Shown piece by piece: positions 1-8,527 of a stretch of 64,000 nt of DNA (its first letter is position 1; the number at the start of each line of letters is the position of its first letter). Origin of the DNA: JANXQG01 sp963804375 (GTDB taxonomy: Bacteria > Planctomycetota > Planctomycetia > Pirellulales > Thermoguttaceae). The stretch covers positions 62,001 to 126,000 of the forward strand of contig CAWDQE010000008.1 in the NCBI GenBank assembly GCA_963804375.1, given 5' to 3'. The notes beneath the pieces were generated by a model. The model did not search any database, was not told the origin of the DNA, and saw nothing but the letters and a program-made list of their open reading frames with translations. A program made the translations under genes and the position numbers.

Positions 1-1455
1 TGCAACGAGTCGGCGGTCCGCATTGCCGATGCGACCGCGAGGCGGGAAACTCGCATCTGCGCGGCGCAGACCGGGGCCCCTGCCAGCGCCAACACGGTGT
101 TGATGCCCACGGTCCGCAGCAGCGTGCTCTTGCCCGACATATTCGAGCCGCTCACCAGGAGCAACTGCGGCTCTCGGCCGAGATGGACGTCGTTGGTCAC
201 CCGGCGTTTGGCCGAGATCAACGGATGCCCCAGTCCCCCGGCATCCAGGCATGGGCCGCCTGCCGCGATGGTGGGAAAGCGGCACTCGGGATGCTCATAG
301 GCGTGCCCGGCCAGGCAGCACAAGGCCTCGAACTCGCCGACGGCTGCCAGCCAGCCGGCGGCGAGTTGCCGATTGACCGTCCGCCAGCGTTCGATGGCGT
401 AAGCCAGATGGACCGTGAGCATCAGCACGAACGCGAACGGGGCGACGAACTTGTTCAGGCGGACCGTCTCCCAGGTATCGACAAGCCGGGCCAGTTGGGC
501 GATCCGTTGCGAGGCAGGCCGCCCGCCGGCGTGCAAGCGGGCACGGATTTCTACGAGTCGCGGGCTGAGCGAACTGCTGGGCCTCGACGATCCGCAGCAC
601 CTGAAGCAGAAGATCCAACTCGCTCAGTACGGAGTCGAGATTCGCCGTCAACTCCACCATTTGCCGCCGCAAATTGCGAAGCAGAAGCGCCTGGAGGGCG
701 GCGACAAGGAGAAACCAGCCAATGCCGGCGCCGAAAGCGAGCCACCCCACGAGCGCGATGACCGATGCCAGCGCTAAGACCATCGCCGCCAGAAGTCGAA
801 TCCGATCGGCCGGCAGTGACGCTTTGCCGATCCAGGCCAACAGCGTCTCAGGCTTGTCTTCAAGAGTCGTGGCCGCATCGAGCACGGCGAGGCCCTCGCG
901 AAGATCGAGTCTCTCGCGCAGTTCCTCGACCGCCGCCTGCCGGCCAAGAATCGTGGCGGGATCAGCCGGTTCGCGCAGCCAGTCGGCCAGCGCATCCTGC
1001 CCCATCCGCGTCCGTGCGGCGCAGAGCAACTGGTACAGGGACCCGTGACCGAATAGATCGAGGTCTTTCGCATAGGGATGTTCGCGGCTGGCATATCGCT
1101 CGCCGCTTGGGCCGATACCCGCCCAGTGGTCGTCGAGCCTGGCTAGGGCCCTGGCGTAGTAACGAATCGCCCGCTGGGTCCGCTCAAGGGCCCGAAGCAC
1201 GCGGCGATGCCAGGCAATGGCAGCGACGAAGGCGACCAGCACGAGAAGCAACCAGGGGACCAGCAGATGCCCGGCTCTCCACGCGGCATAGCCAACGGCC
1301 AAGATTGCCAGAAATGCCGCGACCCGGCTATGCCCGGCGAGACTCTCCTGCCGCTTTTGGCGCCGAGCTTCGCCACGGCGCGCGTCCTGCCGACGCACGT
1401 ACTCCGCGCCGGGAAAGGTCACGTTGGAATTCGCCTGGCTGTCAACGGTTGTCAT
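1..1455 (-). CDS. Membrane-anchored MutS-like ATPase (3' end cut by window edge; one frameshift)
   Basis: Resembles the MutS-family ATPases of Gram-positives and planctomycetes that carry membrane segments; these are not classical mismatch-repair MutS. The protein starts at the ATG at 1455. Hydrophobic segments lie at about residues 45-85 and 220-260, and a helical core continues to about residue 293. The ATPase part is in another frame: around 120-180 (minus) it reads LLLVSGSNMSGKSTLLRT, a clear MutS Walker A. The frame changes near 570-578, where removing one base joins VEAQQFA to SPRLVEIRARL. I therefore infer an indel error or a recent lesion. The start lies 9 nt after the bioD stop, so it is probably the last gene of a unit with the dehydrogenase-like gene and bioD. 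The C-terminus is outside the window. Role unknown; a DNA or membrane-linked ATPase function is inferred from family only. Confidence 0.8.
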
Positions 1456-1464
1456 CGCAGGTTC

Positions 1465-2157
1465 TCAAGTAGCCAGATTCCACCAATCCACGTCGCAGTC
1501 GAACCGTTTGGCCCCAAAGGCCACGGCGGCCAGCAGCGGCGCGGCGCAGCGGGCGGCAATCTCGGCACGGTTGGTGGCCAGACTGAGGTCGTTGGCCGGC
1601 GGCGCGGGATGATTGAGCACGATTCCGGCAACCTTCAGGCCGCCGTGATAGACGGAGGCCGCAATCAGAGTCTGCAAGGTGGCGTTGATCGTGCCGAGAA
1701 TATTGCGCAAGACGACGATCAGCGGAAAACCGAAATCCCTGGCCAGGTCGGCCACGTACTCGCCGTCGCCCAGCGGCGACATCAGCCCGCCGGCCCCTTC
1801 AACGAGCACGACCTCGCACCGCGATCGCCAATAGTCCAGCCCCGTGCGCAGCAAGTCGGCGTCGATCTCTCGGCCTTCGGCCCGTGCGGCCAGGTGCGGG
1901 GCCAAGGGAGCGGCAAAACGCTGTGGGCAGACGTGCTCCAAGTCACCCGGCCGGCCGGCCGCTTCCCAGAGGGCGACGGCATCATCGGAAACCAGGCAGC
2001 CTTGAGCGTCGCGGGTGCATCCGCTGGCCGCCGGCTTGTAGACGCCCACCCGCCAACCGGACGCGGCGAGCGATCGGGCGACCAGCGCGGCAACGTAGGT
2101 CTTGCCGACGCCCGTGTCGGTACCGGTGATGAGAAGACCGGGAAGATTGTCGGCCAT
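1465..2157 (-). CDS. bioD: Dethiobiotin synthetase
   Basis: ATP-dependent dethiobiotin synthetase makes the ureido ring of dethiobiotin from 7,8-diaminononanoate and CO2, the penultimate step of biotin synthesis, in the cytoplasm. The 230-aa protein opens with MADNLPGLLITGTDTGVGKT, the family P-loop (GTDTxVGKT). It also has KPAASG, the substrate-side lysine, and VEGAGGLMSPL, the magnesium/ATP loop. The frame is open for 57 more codons upstream, but the family start is the ATG at 2157, immediately before the P-loop strand. It sits 44 nt after the shikimate dehydrogenase-like gene and 9 nt before the MutS-like gene, so the three are probably co-transcribed. No other bio genes are visible in the window. 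Length is normal for BioD. Confidence 0.95.
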   Translation of the reverse strand: MADNLPGLLITGTDTGVGKTYVAALVARSLAASGWRVGVYKPAASGCTRDAQGCLVSDDAVALWEAAGRPGDLEHVCPQRFAAPLAPHLAARAEGREIDADLLRTGLDYWRSRCEVVLVEGAGGLMSPLGDGEYVADLARDFGFPLIVVLRNILGTINATLQTLIAASVYHGGLKVAGIVLNHPAPPANDLSLATNRAEIAARCAAPLLAAVAFGAKRFDCDVDWWNLAT

Positions 2158-2201
2158 GGTCTGGTTTTGCGGTTGGGTGTCATCTAATTCCGTTGCGTTC
2201 C

Positions 2202-3050
2202 CTACAATTCCAAAAACTCCTCCACCGCCTCGCGCATCAAGGGACGATCGGGATCGACCAGGGTCCAGAGGCGGAAATCGACGGCCATTTGCTCCACCAA
2301 GACGCCAAGGCCATCGATCGTCGTGCATCCCCGCGCAGCCCCTTCATGCAGCAGCCAGGCTTCATCCGGGTTGACGGCCAGGTCGGCCACGATCAACTCG
2401 GGGCGAAGACTGGCCGAATCGACGGGCAGGTGCGTTTTGGCATCGTTCGGCTCGATCGACAAGGCGTGGATCAGCACGTCGATATCTTCAGGCACGTGAA
2501 AACCGCCGTCCCAAACCAACGACGAGGCGGCCACTGGGAACTTGCTGGTGAGCAGCCCTGCCGCGGCTGCGGCCCGTTCGGCCGACGGATCGGCGATGCG
2601 GATTTCGGCGGCGCCGGCCGAGGCCAGCTCCACGGCCACGGCCTGGGCCAGTTCGCCCGCATCGAGGATCAGGCAGCGCTTGCCGGCCGGATCGGTCACG
2701 CGGCGAAGCGATTCGACCAGCCCGCGGCCTTCGGTGTTGTCGCCCCGCAGGCGGTTTTCTTGGCCGGTGACGATGTTCGCGCTGCCCAGCAGAGCGGCCG
2801 TATCGGTGGCGCTGTCCAGCAGCGGAAGCACGGTGCGGCGATGGGGATCGGCCACGGCGCCGCCGCGAAAACCCATGGCCCGCATGCCGCGCACGGCGTC
2901 GGCCAGGCATTCCGGTGTGACCTCAAGGCTGAGGAACCGCCAGTCGAGATTCAGGTGGGCGAAGGCCTTTTCGACCACATATTGCAGGGGGTTGCCGCCG
3001 ACCGGGCAGGCCAGTAGCGCCAAGATGGGTTGCACCGCGGGGCTGGACAC
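2202..3050 (-). CDS. Divergent shikimate dehydrogenase-like protein (catalytic residues altered)
   Basis: The fold and order of motifs match AroE, which reduces 3-dehydroshikimate to shikimate with NADPH. There is an N-terminal substrate domain (PVGGNPLQYVVEKAFAHLNL), then GMRAMGFRGG, then GDNTEGRG, then a Rossmann-like segment (CLILDAGELAQAVAVELA). Several canonical positions differ. The Lys of NVTxPxK is Arg here (AVADPHRR), the catalytic Asp of NTDG is Glu (NTEG), and the glycine-rich nucleotide loop is poor (DAGELAQ). It may be a paralogue with another substrate or an inactive form; the true aroE could lie elsewhere. Start: I prefer the GTG at 3050, which has GGGAG 11 nt upstream and matches the usual family N-terminus. 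The in-frame ATG at 3170 would begin inside a palindromic repeat. Confidence 0.75.
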   Translation of the reverse strand: MSSPAVQPILALLACPVGGNPLQYVVEKAFAHLNLDWRFLSLEVTPECLADAVRGMRAMGFRGGAVADPHRRTVLPLLDSATDTAALLGSANIVTGQENRLRGDNTEGRGLVESLRRVTDPAGKRCLILDAGELAQAVAVELASAGAAEIRIADPSAERAAAAAGLLTSKFPVAASSLVWDGGFHVPEDIDVLIHALSIEPNDAKTHLPVDSASLRPELIVADLAVNPDEAWLLHEGAARGCTTIDGLGVLVEQMAVDFRLWTLVDPDRPLMREAVEEFLEL

Positions 3051-3144
3051 GAGAGAAATGGCTCCCAAACATCCGTGAGGATCGCACGAGACTTCCAACC
3101 TATTTGAGCGGAAAACGCCCGCGATTGCAATGCGGGCCGGAAGT

Positions 3145-3307
3145 GTAGGCCGGAACAAGCTTCGGGGCACCCGGGGTACCCGGTTGCGGGTCGCGGGTCG
3201 GTTCCGGCAGGGATCGATATCGTGAGCATAAATTGCGGAACGTTTAATGCGGACATTCCCCCAGCGGCCGAACCAGTGCCGGAACTGCGCAAGCTTGTTC
3301 CGGCCTA
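3145..3307. repeat. Palindromic element, family A, with a nested family E hairpin
   Basis: The left arm begins GTAGGCCGGAACAAGCTT (3145-3162). The right arm, 3278-3307, is its extended reverse complement ending TTGTTCCGGCCTAC. Between the arms lies a second palindrome, CGGGGCACCCGGGGTACC plus GGTTGCGGGTCGC (about 3163-3200), which looks inserted into the first. The same family A arms recur at 15474-15551 and 56644-56751. The element lies between the dehydrogenase-like gene and a small ORF, where it could form a large hairpin in RNA. Confidence 0.8.
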
Positions 3308-3312
3308 CGTGG

Positions 3313-3522
3313 CTACTTTCCCGCCGGCAAATCTGCGTAGATCAGCTCGTTTCCAAGGTCGTTCTTGACCTTCGCCGCGACCTTGCCGTTGCGGCGGATG
3401 ATCAGGCTCTGACCATAGCCGTGCCAGGCGGGCTTGGCGGGCACCGAACAGTTCGCTCCGATGATGTTCACTGTTCGGGGAATAATCGCCGCCTTGGCGC
3501 TCGAATGGACTATAGAGGGCAA
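3313..3522 (-). CDS. Small hypothetical protein (69 aa)
   Basis: A 69-aa ORF with a TTG start at 3522. Unlike the GC-driven shadow frames nearby, the sequence is rich in Lys, Asn and Ile and reads like a folded domain (PAKPAWHGYGQSLIIRRNG, then VAAKVKNDLGNELIYADL). I do not recognise a named family. The ribosome-binding site is weak, and the gene diverges from the ExbD-like gene 33 nt away. It abuts the family A palindrome at its 3' end. It could be the C-terminal part of a decayed longer gene, since no upstream in-frame ATG exists before a stop. Confidence 0.45.
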   Translation of the reverse strand: MPSIVHSSAKAAIIPRTVNIIGANCSVPAKPAWHGYGQSLIIRRNGKVAAKVKNDLGNELIYADLPAGK

Positions 3523-3555
3523 GAACCTGTTGCAATGCGTGAGAGGAGGTGCGGC

Positions 3556-4032
3556 ATGGCTCGTCGGCGCTCAACGGAGGGCGTGGAACTCAACGTGACG
3601 GCGATGCTTGACATGGCCTTCCAGTTGCTCGCCTTCTTTATCTTGACTTTCCGGCCCGGACCGTTGGAACCGGCCGTGCAGTTGCATCTTCCGCGTGTCC
3701 AGCCGGTGGTCAATGGTCCGAGCCCATCGAACTTCAAGCCGGCAGGCATCGATACGCTGCGGATCAATCTGTATTCCACCAGCGGCGGCCTGGACCGCAT
3801 GACCATCAACGATTTGCCGGCGCAGACTTTCGGCGTTCTCCGCGACAACATGCGGACCACTCTCAGCGATCCTGGCAGTCCCATCGAGCAGGTCATCGTC
3901 CAAGCCAGCGAGAGCCTGCGCTATGACGAGGTCATGAAAGTCATCGGGATCTGTTCGGAAGAAAAGCGGCCGAAGACCGGAAAGCTCGTGAAGCTGAACC
4001 TGGTGGCGATGGAGGATGGATCCGAAAGGTAA
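3556..4032 (+). CDS. ExbD/TolR-family biopolymer transport protein
   Basis: A 158-aa ExbD/TolR-type protein, normally the peptidoglycan-side stator partner of ExbB/TolQ, which uses the proton gradient to energise TonB/TolA or related envelope work. A short cytoplasmic lead (MARRRSTEGVELNVTAMLD) runs into a single membrane segment (MAFQLLAFFILTF) holding the conserved Asp of the family (AMLDMAF), followed by a periplasmic domain. The start at 3556 is supported by AGGAGG six bases upstream; longer in-frame starts lack this. No ExbB gene is adjacent, which is unusual. It is convergent with nadA, with only 4 nt between their ends. Confidence 0.88.
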   Translation: MARRRSTEGVELNVTAMLDMAFQLLAFFILTFRPGPLEPAVQLHLPRVQPVVNGPSPSNFKPAGIDTLRINLYSTSGGLDRMTINDLPAQTFGVLRDNMRTTLSDPGSPIEQVIVQASESLRYDEVMKVIGICSEEKRPKTGKLVKLNLVAMEDGSER

Positions 4033-4036
4033 TGCC

Positions 4037-5179
4037 CTACTTCACCTCCAGCATCCTCCGCAGCGACTCCAGGGCGAAGCGGGCTGTTTCGTCGTCAACC
4101 CGCACGACGTTCACCGGCGTGCCGGCGGCGAGGTTCTCCAGCGACCAGCAAAGATGCGGCAGGTCGATGCGATACATGGTCGCGCACATGCAGACCATCG
4201 GCGAGAGGAAATGGATCTCCTGCTCGGGATGCTCGTGCTTCAGCCGCTCGACCAGATGCAGCTCCGTGCCGATGGCCCAGCGGCTGCCCGGCGGAGCCTG
4301 CTCGACGGCCTGGATGATGCGGTTGGTCGAGCCGATCACGTCGGCCTGCTCGACCACCTCCATCATGCACTCGGGATGGACGAGGATCTTTATGCCGGGA
4401 TACTTCGCGCGAAATTGGGCCACGTGCTGGGGCTGGAACATTTGATGGACGCTGCAATGGCCCTTCCACAAGAGCACGCGGCTGGCAAGGATCGTCGCGC
4501 GGTCGTTGCCGCCCATCTCGCTCTTGCGCGGGTCCCAGACGGGCATTTCGCTCAACGGAACACCCATCTTCAAGGCCGTGTTGCGGCCAAGGTGCTGATC
4601 GGGAAAGAAGAGCACCCGCCGCCGCCGCTGGAACGACCATTCCAACACAACTCGGGCGTTGGACGACGTGCAGACGATCCCGCCGTGCCGTCCGCAAAAG
4701 GCCTTGAGGCTGGCCGCCGAGTTGACGTAGGTGACCGGCGTGACATCCTCGACGTCGATCACTTCGGCCAGTTGATCCCAGCAGTCTTCCACCTGCTCGA
4801 TGGCCGCCATGTCGGCCATCGAGCAGCCGGCCTTCATGTCGGGCAGGACCACGGTTACCCGCTCGCCGCCGCGGCGCTCGAGCTGCTCGGGTCGATTGGC
4901 GAGGATGTCGGCCGTTTCCGCCATGAAGTGCACGCCGCAGAAGGCGATCGCCCGGCACTCTTCTTCGGCCGCCGCCAGCGAACTGAGCTGAAAACTGTCG
5001 CCGCGGAGGTCGGCCAGGGCGATCACTTCGTCTTGCTGGTAATGATGCCCCAGGATCAACAGCCGCCGGCCCATGGCGGCACGGACCTGCTGGATCCGCT
5101 CGGTGAGGAGATCGCTGGACAGTTCCTTATAGGGCTGCAACTCGTGCGTGGGTCGCGTCAGGTCGAGAAGGGCAGGCAT
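4037..5179 (-). CDS. nadA: Quinolinate synthase A
   Basis: NadA condenses iminoaspartate with dihydroxyacetone phosphate to give quinolinate in de novo NAD synthesis, using a [4Fe-4S] cluster. The 380-aa protein is the long form. It carries LILGHHYQQDEV, the substrate-binding region FCGVHFMAETADIL, and cysteine-containing motifs KAGCSMADM, HPECMMEVVEQAD and MVCMCATMYRI, which supply the three cluster ligands. The ATG at 5179 is preferred over an upstream TTG at 5200; a GGA lies 9 nt before it. No nadB or nadC is seen nearby, so the gene appears to stand alone. It is convergent with the ExbD-like gene. Confidence 0.96.
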   Translation of the reverse strand: MPALLDLTRPTHELQPYKELSSDLLTERIQQVRAAMGRRLLILGHHYQQDEVIALADLRGDSFQLSSLAAAEEECRAIAFCGVHFMAETADILANRPEQLERRGGERVTVVLPDMKAGCSMADMAAIEQVEDCWDQLAEVIDVEDVTPVTYVNSAASLKAFCGRHGGIVCTSSNARVVLEWSFQRRRRVLFFPDQHLGRNTALKMGVPLSEMPVWDPRKSEMGGNDRATILASRVLLWKGHCSVHQMFQPQHVAQFRAKYPGIKILVHPECMMEVVEQADVIGSTNRIIQAVEQAPPGSRWAIGTELHLVERLKHEHPEQEIHFLSPMVCMCATMYRIDLPHLCWSLENLAAGTPVNVVRVDDETARFALESLRRMLEVK

Positions 5180-5265
5180 GGTGATTTTTCCGGGCAGCAA
5201 AGCGTCAGTACTTATATTTTAGCAGCTTGGAGGCCGGGCGGTTAGCCCCATTTGGAGTGCGGTAA

Positions 5266-6216
5266 TTAAAATAGCGGCTCGCGGAGACGCTCGAGGGTTA
5301 CAATGCCGACCGTCTCGCCACGGGCGTTCACAACTCGAGCGAGACTGTCGCCCGTGCTTTCCAGACGCATGAGCGCGGCCAGGTGCGTGCTGTCGTCACG
5401 GACCTCGGGCAAGGGGCGAATGGGGGCCAGGTCGTCACCTTCGTGCAAGCGCAAATCGAGGATCCGCACATAACCGACTAACCGAGCGGAGGCGTCAGCG
5501 GCAACCGGGATCACGGCCGTGTGGTTCCGCTCGGCCAGGCGGAGCACGGCCTCTTTGCTCATGTCGACACGGACCATCGCACCTAGCGGCGAGAGGAACT
5601 GTCGCACCGGCTTGCGGGCGACCGCCAGAATTCCATGCGCCAGACTCTGCTGGGCCGGGTGCAAGATGCCGGCCTCGTGCCCTTCGGCCAGGATCCGACG
5701 CAACTCGCGCTGCGCCAAGACGAGCCGGATCGGTTCGTGCGAGGTTCGCGTCACGCGGGCCAGCAATCGGCCCAGCAGCCAGAGCAGGCCAGCCAGGGGA
5801 AACAGGAGTGCGACGAAGAACAGAAACAGCCCGCCGCCACGCCGCAACAAGCGATTGGGGGCCTGAAGAAACAGGTTCTTCGGCAGCAACTCGCCATAGA
5901 CCAGCACGATCGGCGCCAGAACGATCGAAGCGATGATCTCCGCCGCTTTCGGGACCAGGGGAAACACCTGGCCCATGCCGATCACCGTTGCCAACGAAAT
6001 CAAGTAATTGGCCGCGGTGTTGCCGACCAGGGCGGTGGCCACGAACAACGCCGGATGATTCGTGAGAAACAAAAGGCCGCGGGCCGCTCGGTCGCCGGCC
6101 ATGGCATCCAGCACCAATCGCAGCCGCGTGGCCCGATAGAAGCCCGTCTCCGAGCCGCTGAAGAACGCGCTGAGGAACAGGCCGAAGATCCCCAGCCCCA
6201 GGGCCATCCAGATCAT
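5266..6216 (-). CDS. CNNM/DUF21 (CorC/HlyC-type) transporter with CBS domains
   Basis: A 316-aa membrane protein of the CNNM/DUF21 family, associated with magnesium or other divalent cation transport. The N-terminal part has several membrane segments beginning MIWMALGLGIFGLFLSAFFS and the family motif SGSETGFYRATRLR, then GNTAANYLIS and VYGELLPKNLF. The C-terminal half is a CBS pair (VRQFLSPLGAMVRVDM, then GETVGIVTLERL). The ATG at 6216 has AGGAGGAG five bases upstream and overlaps the stop of the paralogous gene at 6213 by 4 nt, so the two are translationally coupled and may form a heteromer. Confidence 0.9.
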   Translation of the reverse strand: MIWMALGLGIFGLFLSAFFSGSETGFYRATRLRLVLDAMAGDRAARGLLFLTNHPALFVATALVGNTAANYLISLATVIGMGQVFPLVPKAAEIIASIVLAPIVLVYGELLPKNLFLQAPNRLLRRGGGLFLFFVALLFPLAGLLWLLGRLLARVTRTSHEPIRLVLAQRELRRILAEGHEAGILHPAQQSLAHGILAVARKPVRQFLSPLGAMVRVDMSKEAVLRLAERNHTAVIPVAADASARLVGYVRILDLRLHEGDDLAPIRPLPEVRDDSTHLAALMRLESTGDSLARVVNARGETVGIVTLERLREPLF

Positions 6217-7476
6217 GGCGTCTCCTCCTTGGCGACGGACCCAGAGGGTGCCCCGGTCAGCTCGATGAGCAACTGACCGCGGAGCGGCACGTCGAGGATT
6301 TTGAAATGGAACGGCCCCCACTGGCACTCGTCGCCCCGCTCTGGCAACCGCTCCAGGACTTCCTGGATGACGCCGGAAAGCGTGACGCTATGCGTTGCCG
6401 GCTTCTCGATCTGGAAATAACGGGCCAGGCGCCGCACGCTGGTCATGCCCGTGACGTGCCAGACCCCCGGCGCGATGGGGCGGATGGGTTCGCGGCGCAA
6501 GAGCCGTTCGCTGCGGCTGGGGGCGCCGCTGAAGAGCGTGTCGAGGATGTCGTCGAAGGTGAGGATGCCGATCGTTTCGCCGAACTCGTTGACCACCGCG
6601 GCCACTTCCCGCTTGCGGCGGCGGATCAGTTCCAGCACGTCGGCGGCGCGGGTCGACCAGGGCACGTAGATCACCGGTTCGGCCAGCAGATCCAAGGGTC
6701 CGTCCGGTATCCGCCAGAACGTCGTCCAGGGCGATGGCGGCTGCCACTTCTTCGCTATCGGGCTCGGTCACGAGGAGATAACCGCCCGACGGCGGCCGGG
6801 TCTTCAAATCGGCCAGAGTCACGGGCGGATGGTACGAGAGGAACTGCGTCCGCGGCCGCATCAGTTCCTCGGCGCGGATATCGGAAAGCAACACGATGCT
6901 TTCCAGCACGCGCTGCTCCTGCTCGACCAGTGCGGTGTCGGCGCCGGAGAGTTTCACGGCGCGTTCGAGGTCGCGGATGTGCAGGTACGGCTCCGGCTCG
7001 AATTTTGGCCACAGTAGGCGGCGGGAGAGCAGCGTGGCCACGCGAAAGACCGGCATGAGAGGATTGACGATGCGAATCGTCGCGGCCAGGGGGATCGCCA
7101 GCCACACGGCCAGCCGCTGCGATTGCAGGACGCCCATGCTCTTGGGCAGCATTTCGCCGAATACGATGATCGTCACCAGCGCGCCCACGGCGAAAGCACC
7201 CGCCGCCGTCGCCTGCCCGGCCTGCTGCATCTCCAGGCTGATGATCGAGCCGATCGTGAAGAACGACAGGTTCATGAGCAGATTCCAGAAGAGCACGGCC
7301 GTCAGCAGTCGGTCGGGGTCATCCAGCAGATGGGCGATCGTTTGCTGTGCCCTGGAACCCTGGGAAAACTCCCTGCGCTGGGCCCTGCAAAGCGAGAACA
7401 TGGCCGCCTCGCTGGCCGAAAAAAAGGCCGAGCAGAGCAGCAAGATCGCCATTGTCAGCAAACTCGAAAGCAACAT
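6213..7476 (-). CDS. CNNM/DUF21 transporter with CBS domains (one frameshift)
   Basis: The first of two adjacent paralogues, about 420 aa across the shift. The N-terminal DUF21 domain begins MLLSSLLTMAILLLCSAFFS with the family motif FFSASEAAMFSL and FGEMLPKSMGV. A CBS pair and a CorC/HlyC-type C-terminal domain follow (AAVVNEFGETIGILTFDDIL, then the final transporter-associated domain). The frame changes near 6712: dropping one G from CTGGCGG joins IALDDVL to RIPDGPLDLLAEPVIYV. The rest is intact, so this is probably an assembly indel. Its extreme C-terminus (TGAPSGSVAKEE) is partly encoded by a family D palindromic repeat (6238-6255). It overlaps the next gene by 4 nt. Confidence 0.85.
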
Positions 7477-7496
7477 AACGGAGGGACGGTGGGCTG

Positions 7497-7635
7497 GAAA
7501 ACTGACAAATTCGAAATACGAAATACGAAATCGGAAACAAATTCAAATGCCAAAACCGGAATGATCAAAACGTTTTGAGACTTTGTATTTCGTGCTTGGG
7601 ATTTGTTTCGGATTCCGCTATTCGGATTTCGGCTT
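7497..7635. repeat. AT-rich intergenic repeat of ATTCGAAAT type
   Basis: An AT-rich island between the transporter and dehydrogenase genes, built of short variants of AAATACGAAATACGAAATC and ATTTGTTTCGGATTCC. A related stretch lies at 43770-43940, where ATTTGTTTCGGATTTC recurs. It does not look coding on either strand. It may be a dispersed repeat typical of the genome, and could contain terminator activity for both minus-strand units. Confidence 0.5.
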
Positions 7636-8419
7636 TCAAGCGTAGCGGGCCATAAGCTTGTCCACGAGCCAGGGCGAAACTCGATTGAGCAGCACGAGCA
7701 CCTTGCCCCAGAGATACGGCGTGATTTCGTGACTGCCGCGGCGGATCGCGCGGACCGTGGCGCGGGCGACCGTTTCGGCGGTGACGGCCGTATGCTCCGG
7801 CCATTTTGGGCCGCCTTTGCTCTCAAGGACCTGGTCGAAGAACTCCGTGTCGGTCGTGCCGGGGCTGACCACGAGCACATCGATTCCGGCTGCGAAGAAC
7901 TCGGCCCGGATCGATTCGCTGAATCCGTGTACGGCAAACTTGCTGGCCGCGTATTCGCTGTTGTACGGCACGCCGCGGCGACCGAGGATCGAGCTGATAT
8001 TGACGATGATCGGGCGCCGGCCCTGTTTCAGCAAAGGCAGGGCGGCACGGGTCATTTCGACGAGGGCGAAGAAATTGACCTCCATCAACCGCCGCACCCG
8101 TTGGGGATCGGCCGTCTCGAAGGGACCGATCGCGCCGACGCCCGCGTTGTTCACCAGAATATCCAGGCCGCCGAAATGCGACTGGGCCGCTTCAATGCAC
8201 CGCGCGGGCAGCCGGATCGGTAACATCGCCGGCCGCACAGGCAACGCGGCCGCCCAAGGATTCAATCTCCTTGGCCAGTGCCAGCAAGCGATCTTCCCGC
8301 CGCGCCATGCAGACAACGTTGCCGCCTTGCCGGGCAAGTTCCAGCGCAGTCGCCCGGCCGATGCCGCTGGAGGCGCCGGTCACGATCGCTCGGCTTCCGG
8401 GGATCTCGCGTCTGGCCAT
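7636..8419 (-). CDS. Short-chain dehydrogenase/reductase (one frameshift)
   Basis: An NAD(P)-dependent classical SDR oxidoreductase of about 260 aa. The N-terminal part, from the ATG at 8419, has VTGASSGIGRATALELA (TGxxxGIG cofactor motif). After the shift come LDILVNNAGVGAIG (NNAG), IIVNISSILGRRG (catalytic Ser) and YNSEYAASKFAV (YxxxK). The frame changes near 8199: removing one base joins DPAARAV to IEAAQSHFGGLD, the normal family sequence, so an indel error is likely. The C-terminus has a hydrophobic segment (LWGKVLVLLNRVSPWLVDKL). Substrate unknown. A perfect 25-bp inverted repeat lies just upstream, between this gene and hflX. Confidence 0.85.
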
Positions 8420-8425
8420 AAGGCA

Positions 8426-8527
8426 GGTCCCTTCTGCCGGAAGGGACTAACATGGGATGGACCTGTGGAAATAACAGAGTTTCTCAAGCGGCTTGAAGCA
8501 CATTAGTCCCTTCCGGCAGAAGGGACC
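8426..8527. repeat. Palindromic element, family G (25-bp perfect inverted arms)
   Basis: The left arm 8426-8450 contains GTCCCTTCTGCCGGAAGGGA and the right arm 8503-8527 is its exact reverse complement. Each arm is itself nearly palindromic. The right arm reaches the first base of the hflX stop codon (8527-8529), and the left arm lies a few bases from the dehydrogenase start. Between the arms there is no gene. It could act as a terminator for hflX or be a mobile palindrome inserted between the genes. Confidence 0.8.

Noticed and set aside
4016..5245. 409-codon plus-strand frame over nadA
   Set aside because: Mirror frame of nadA with no recognisable content; nadA on the minus strand has its cluster cysteines.
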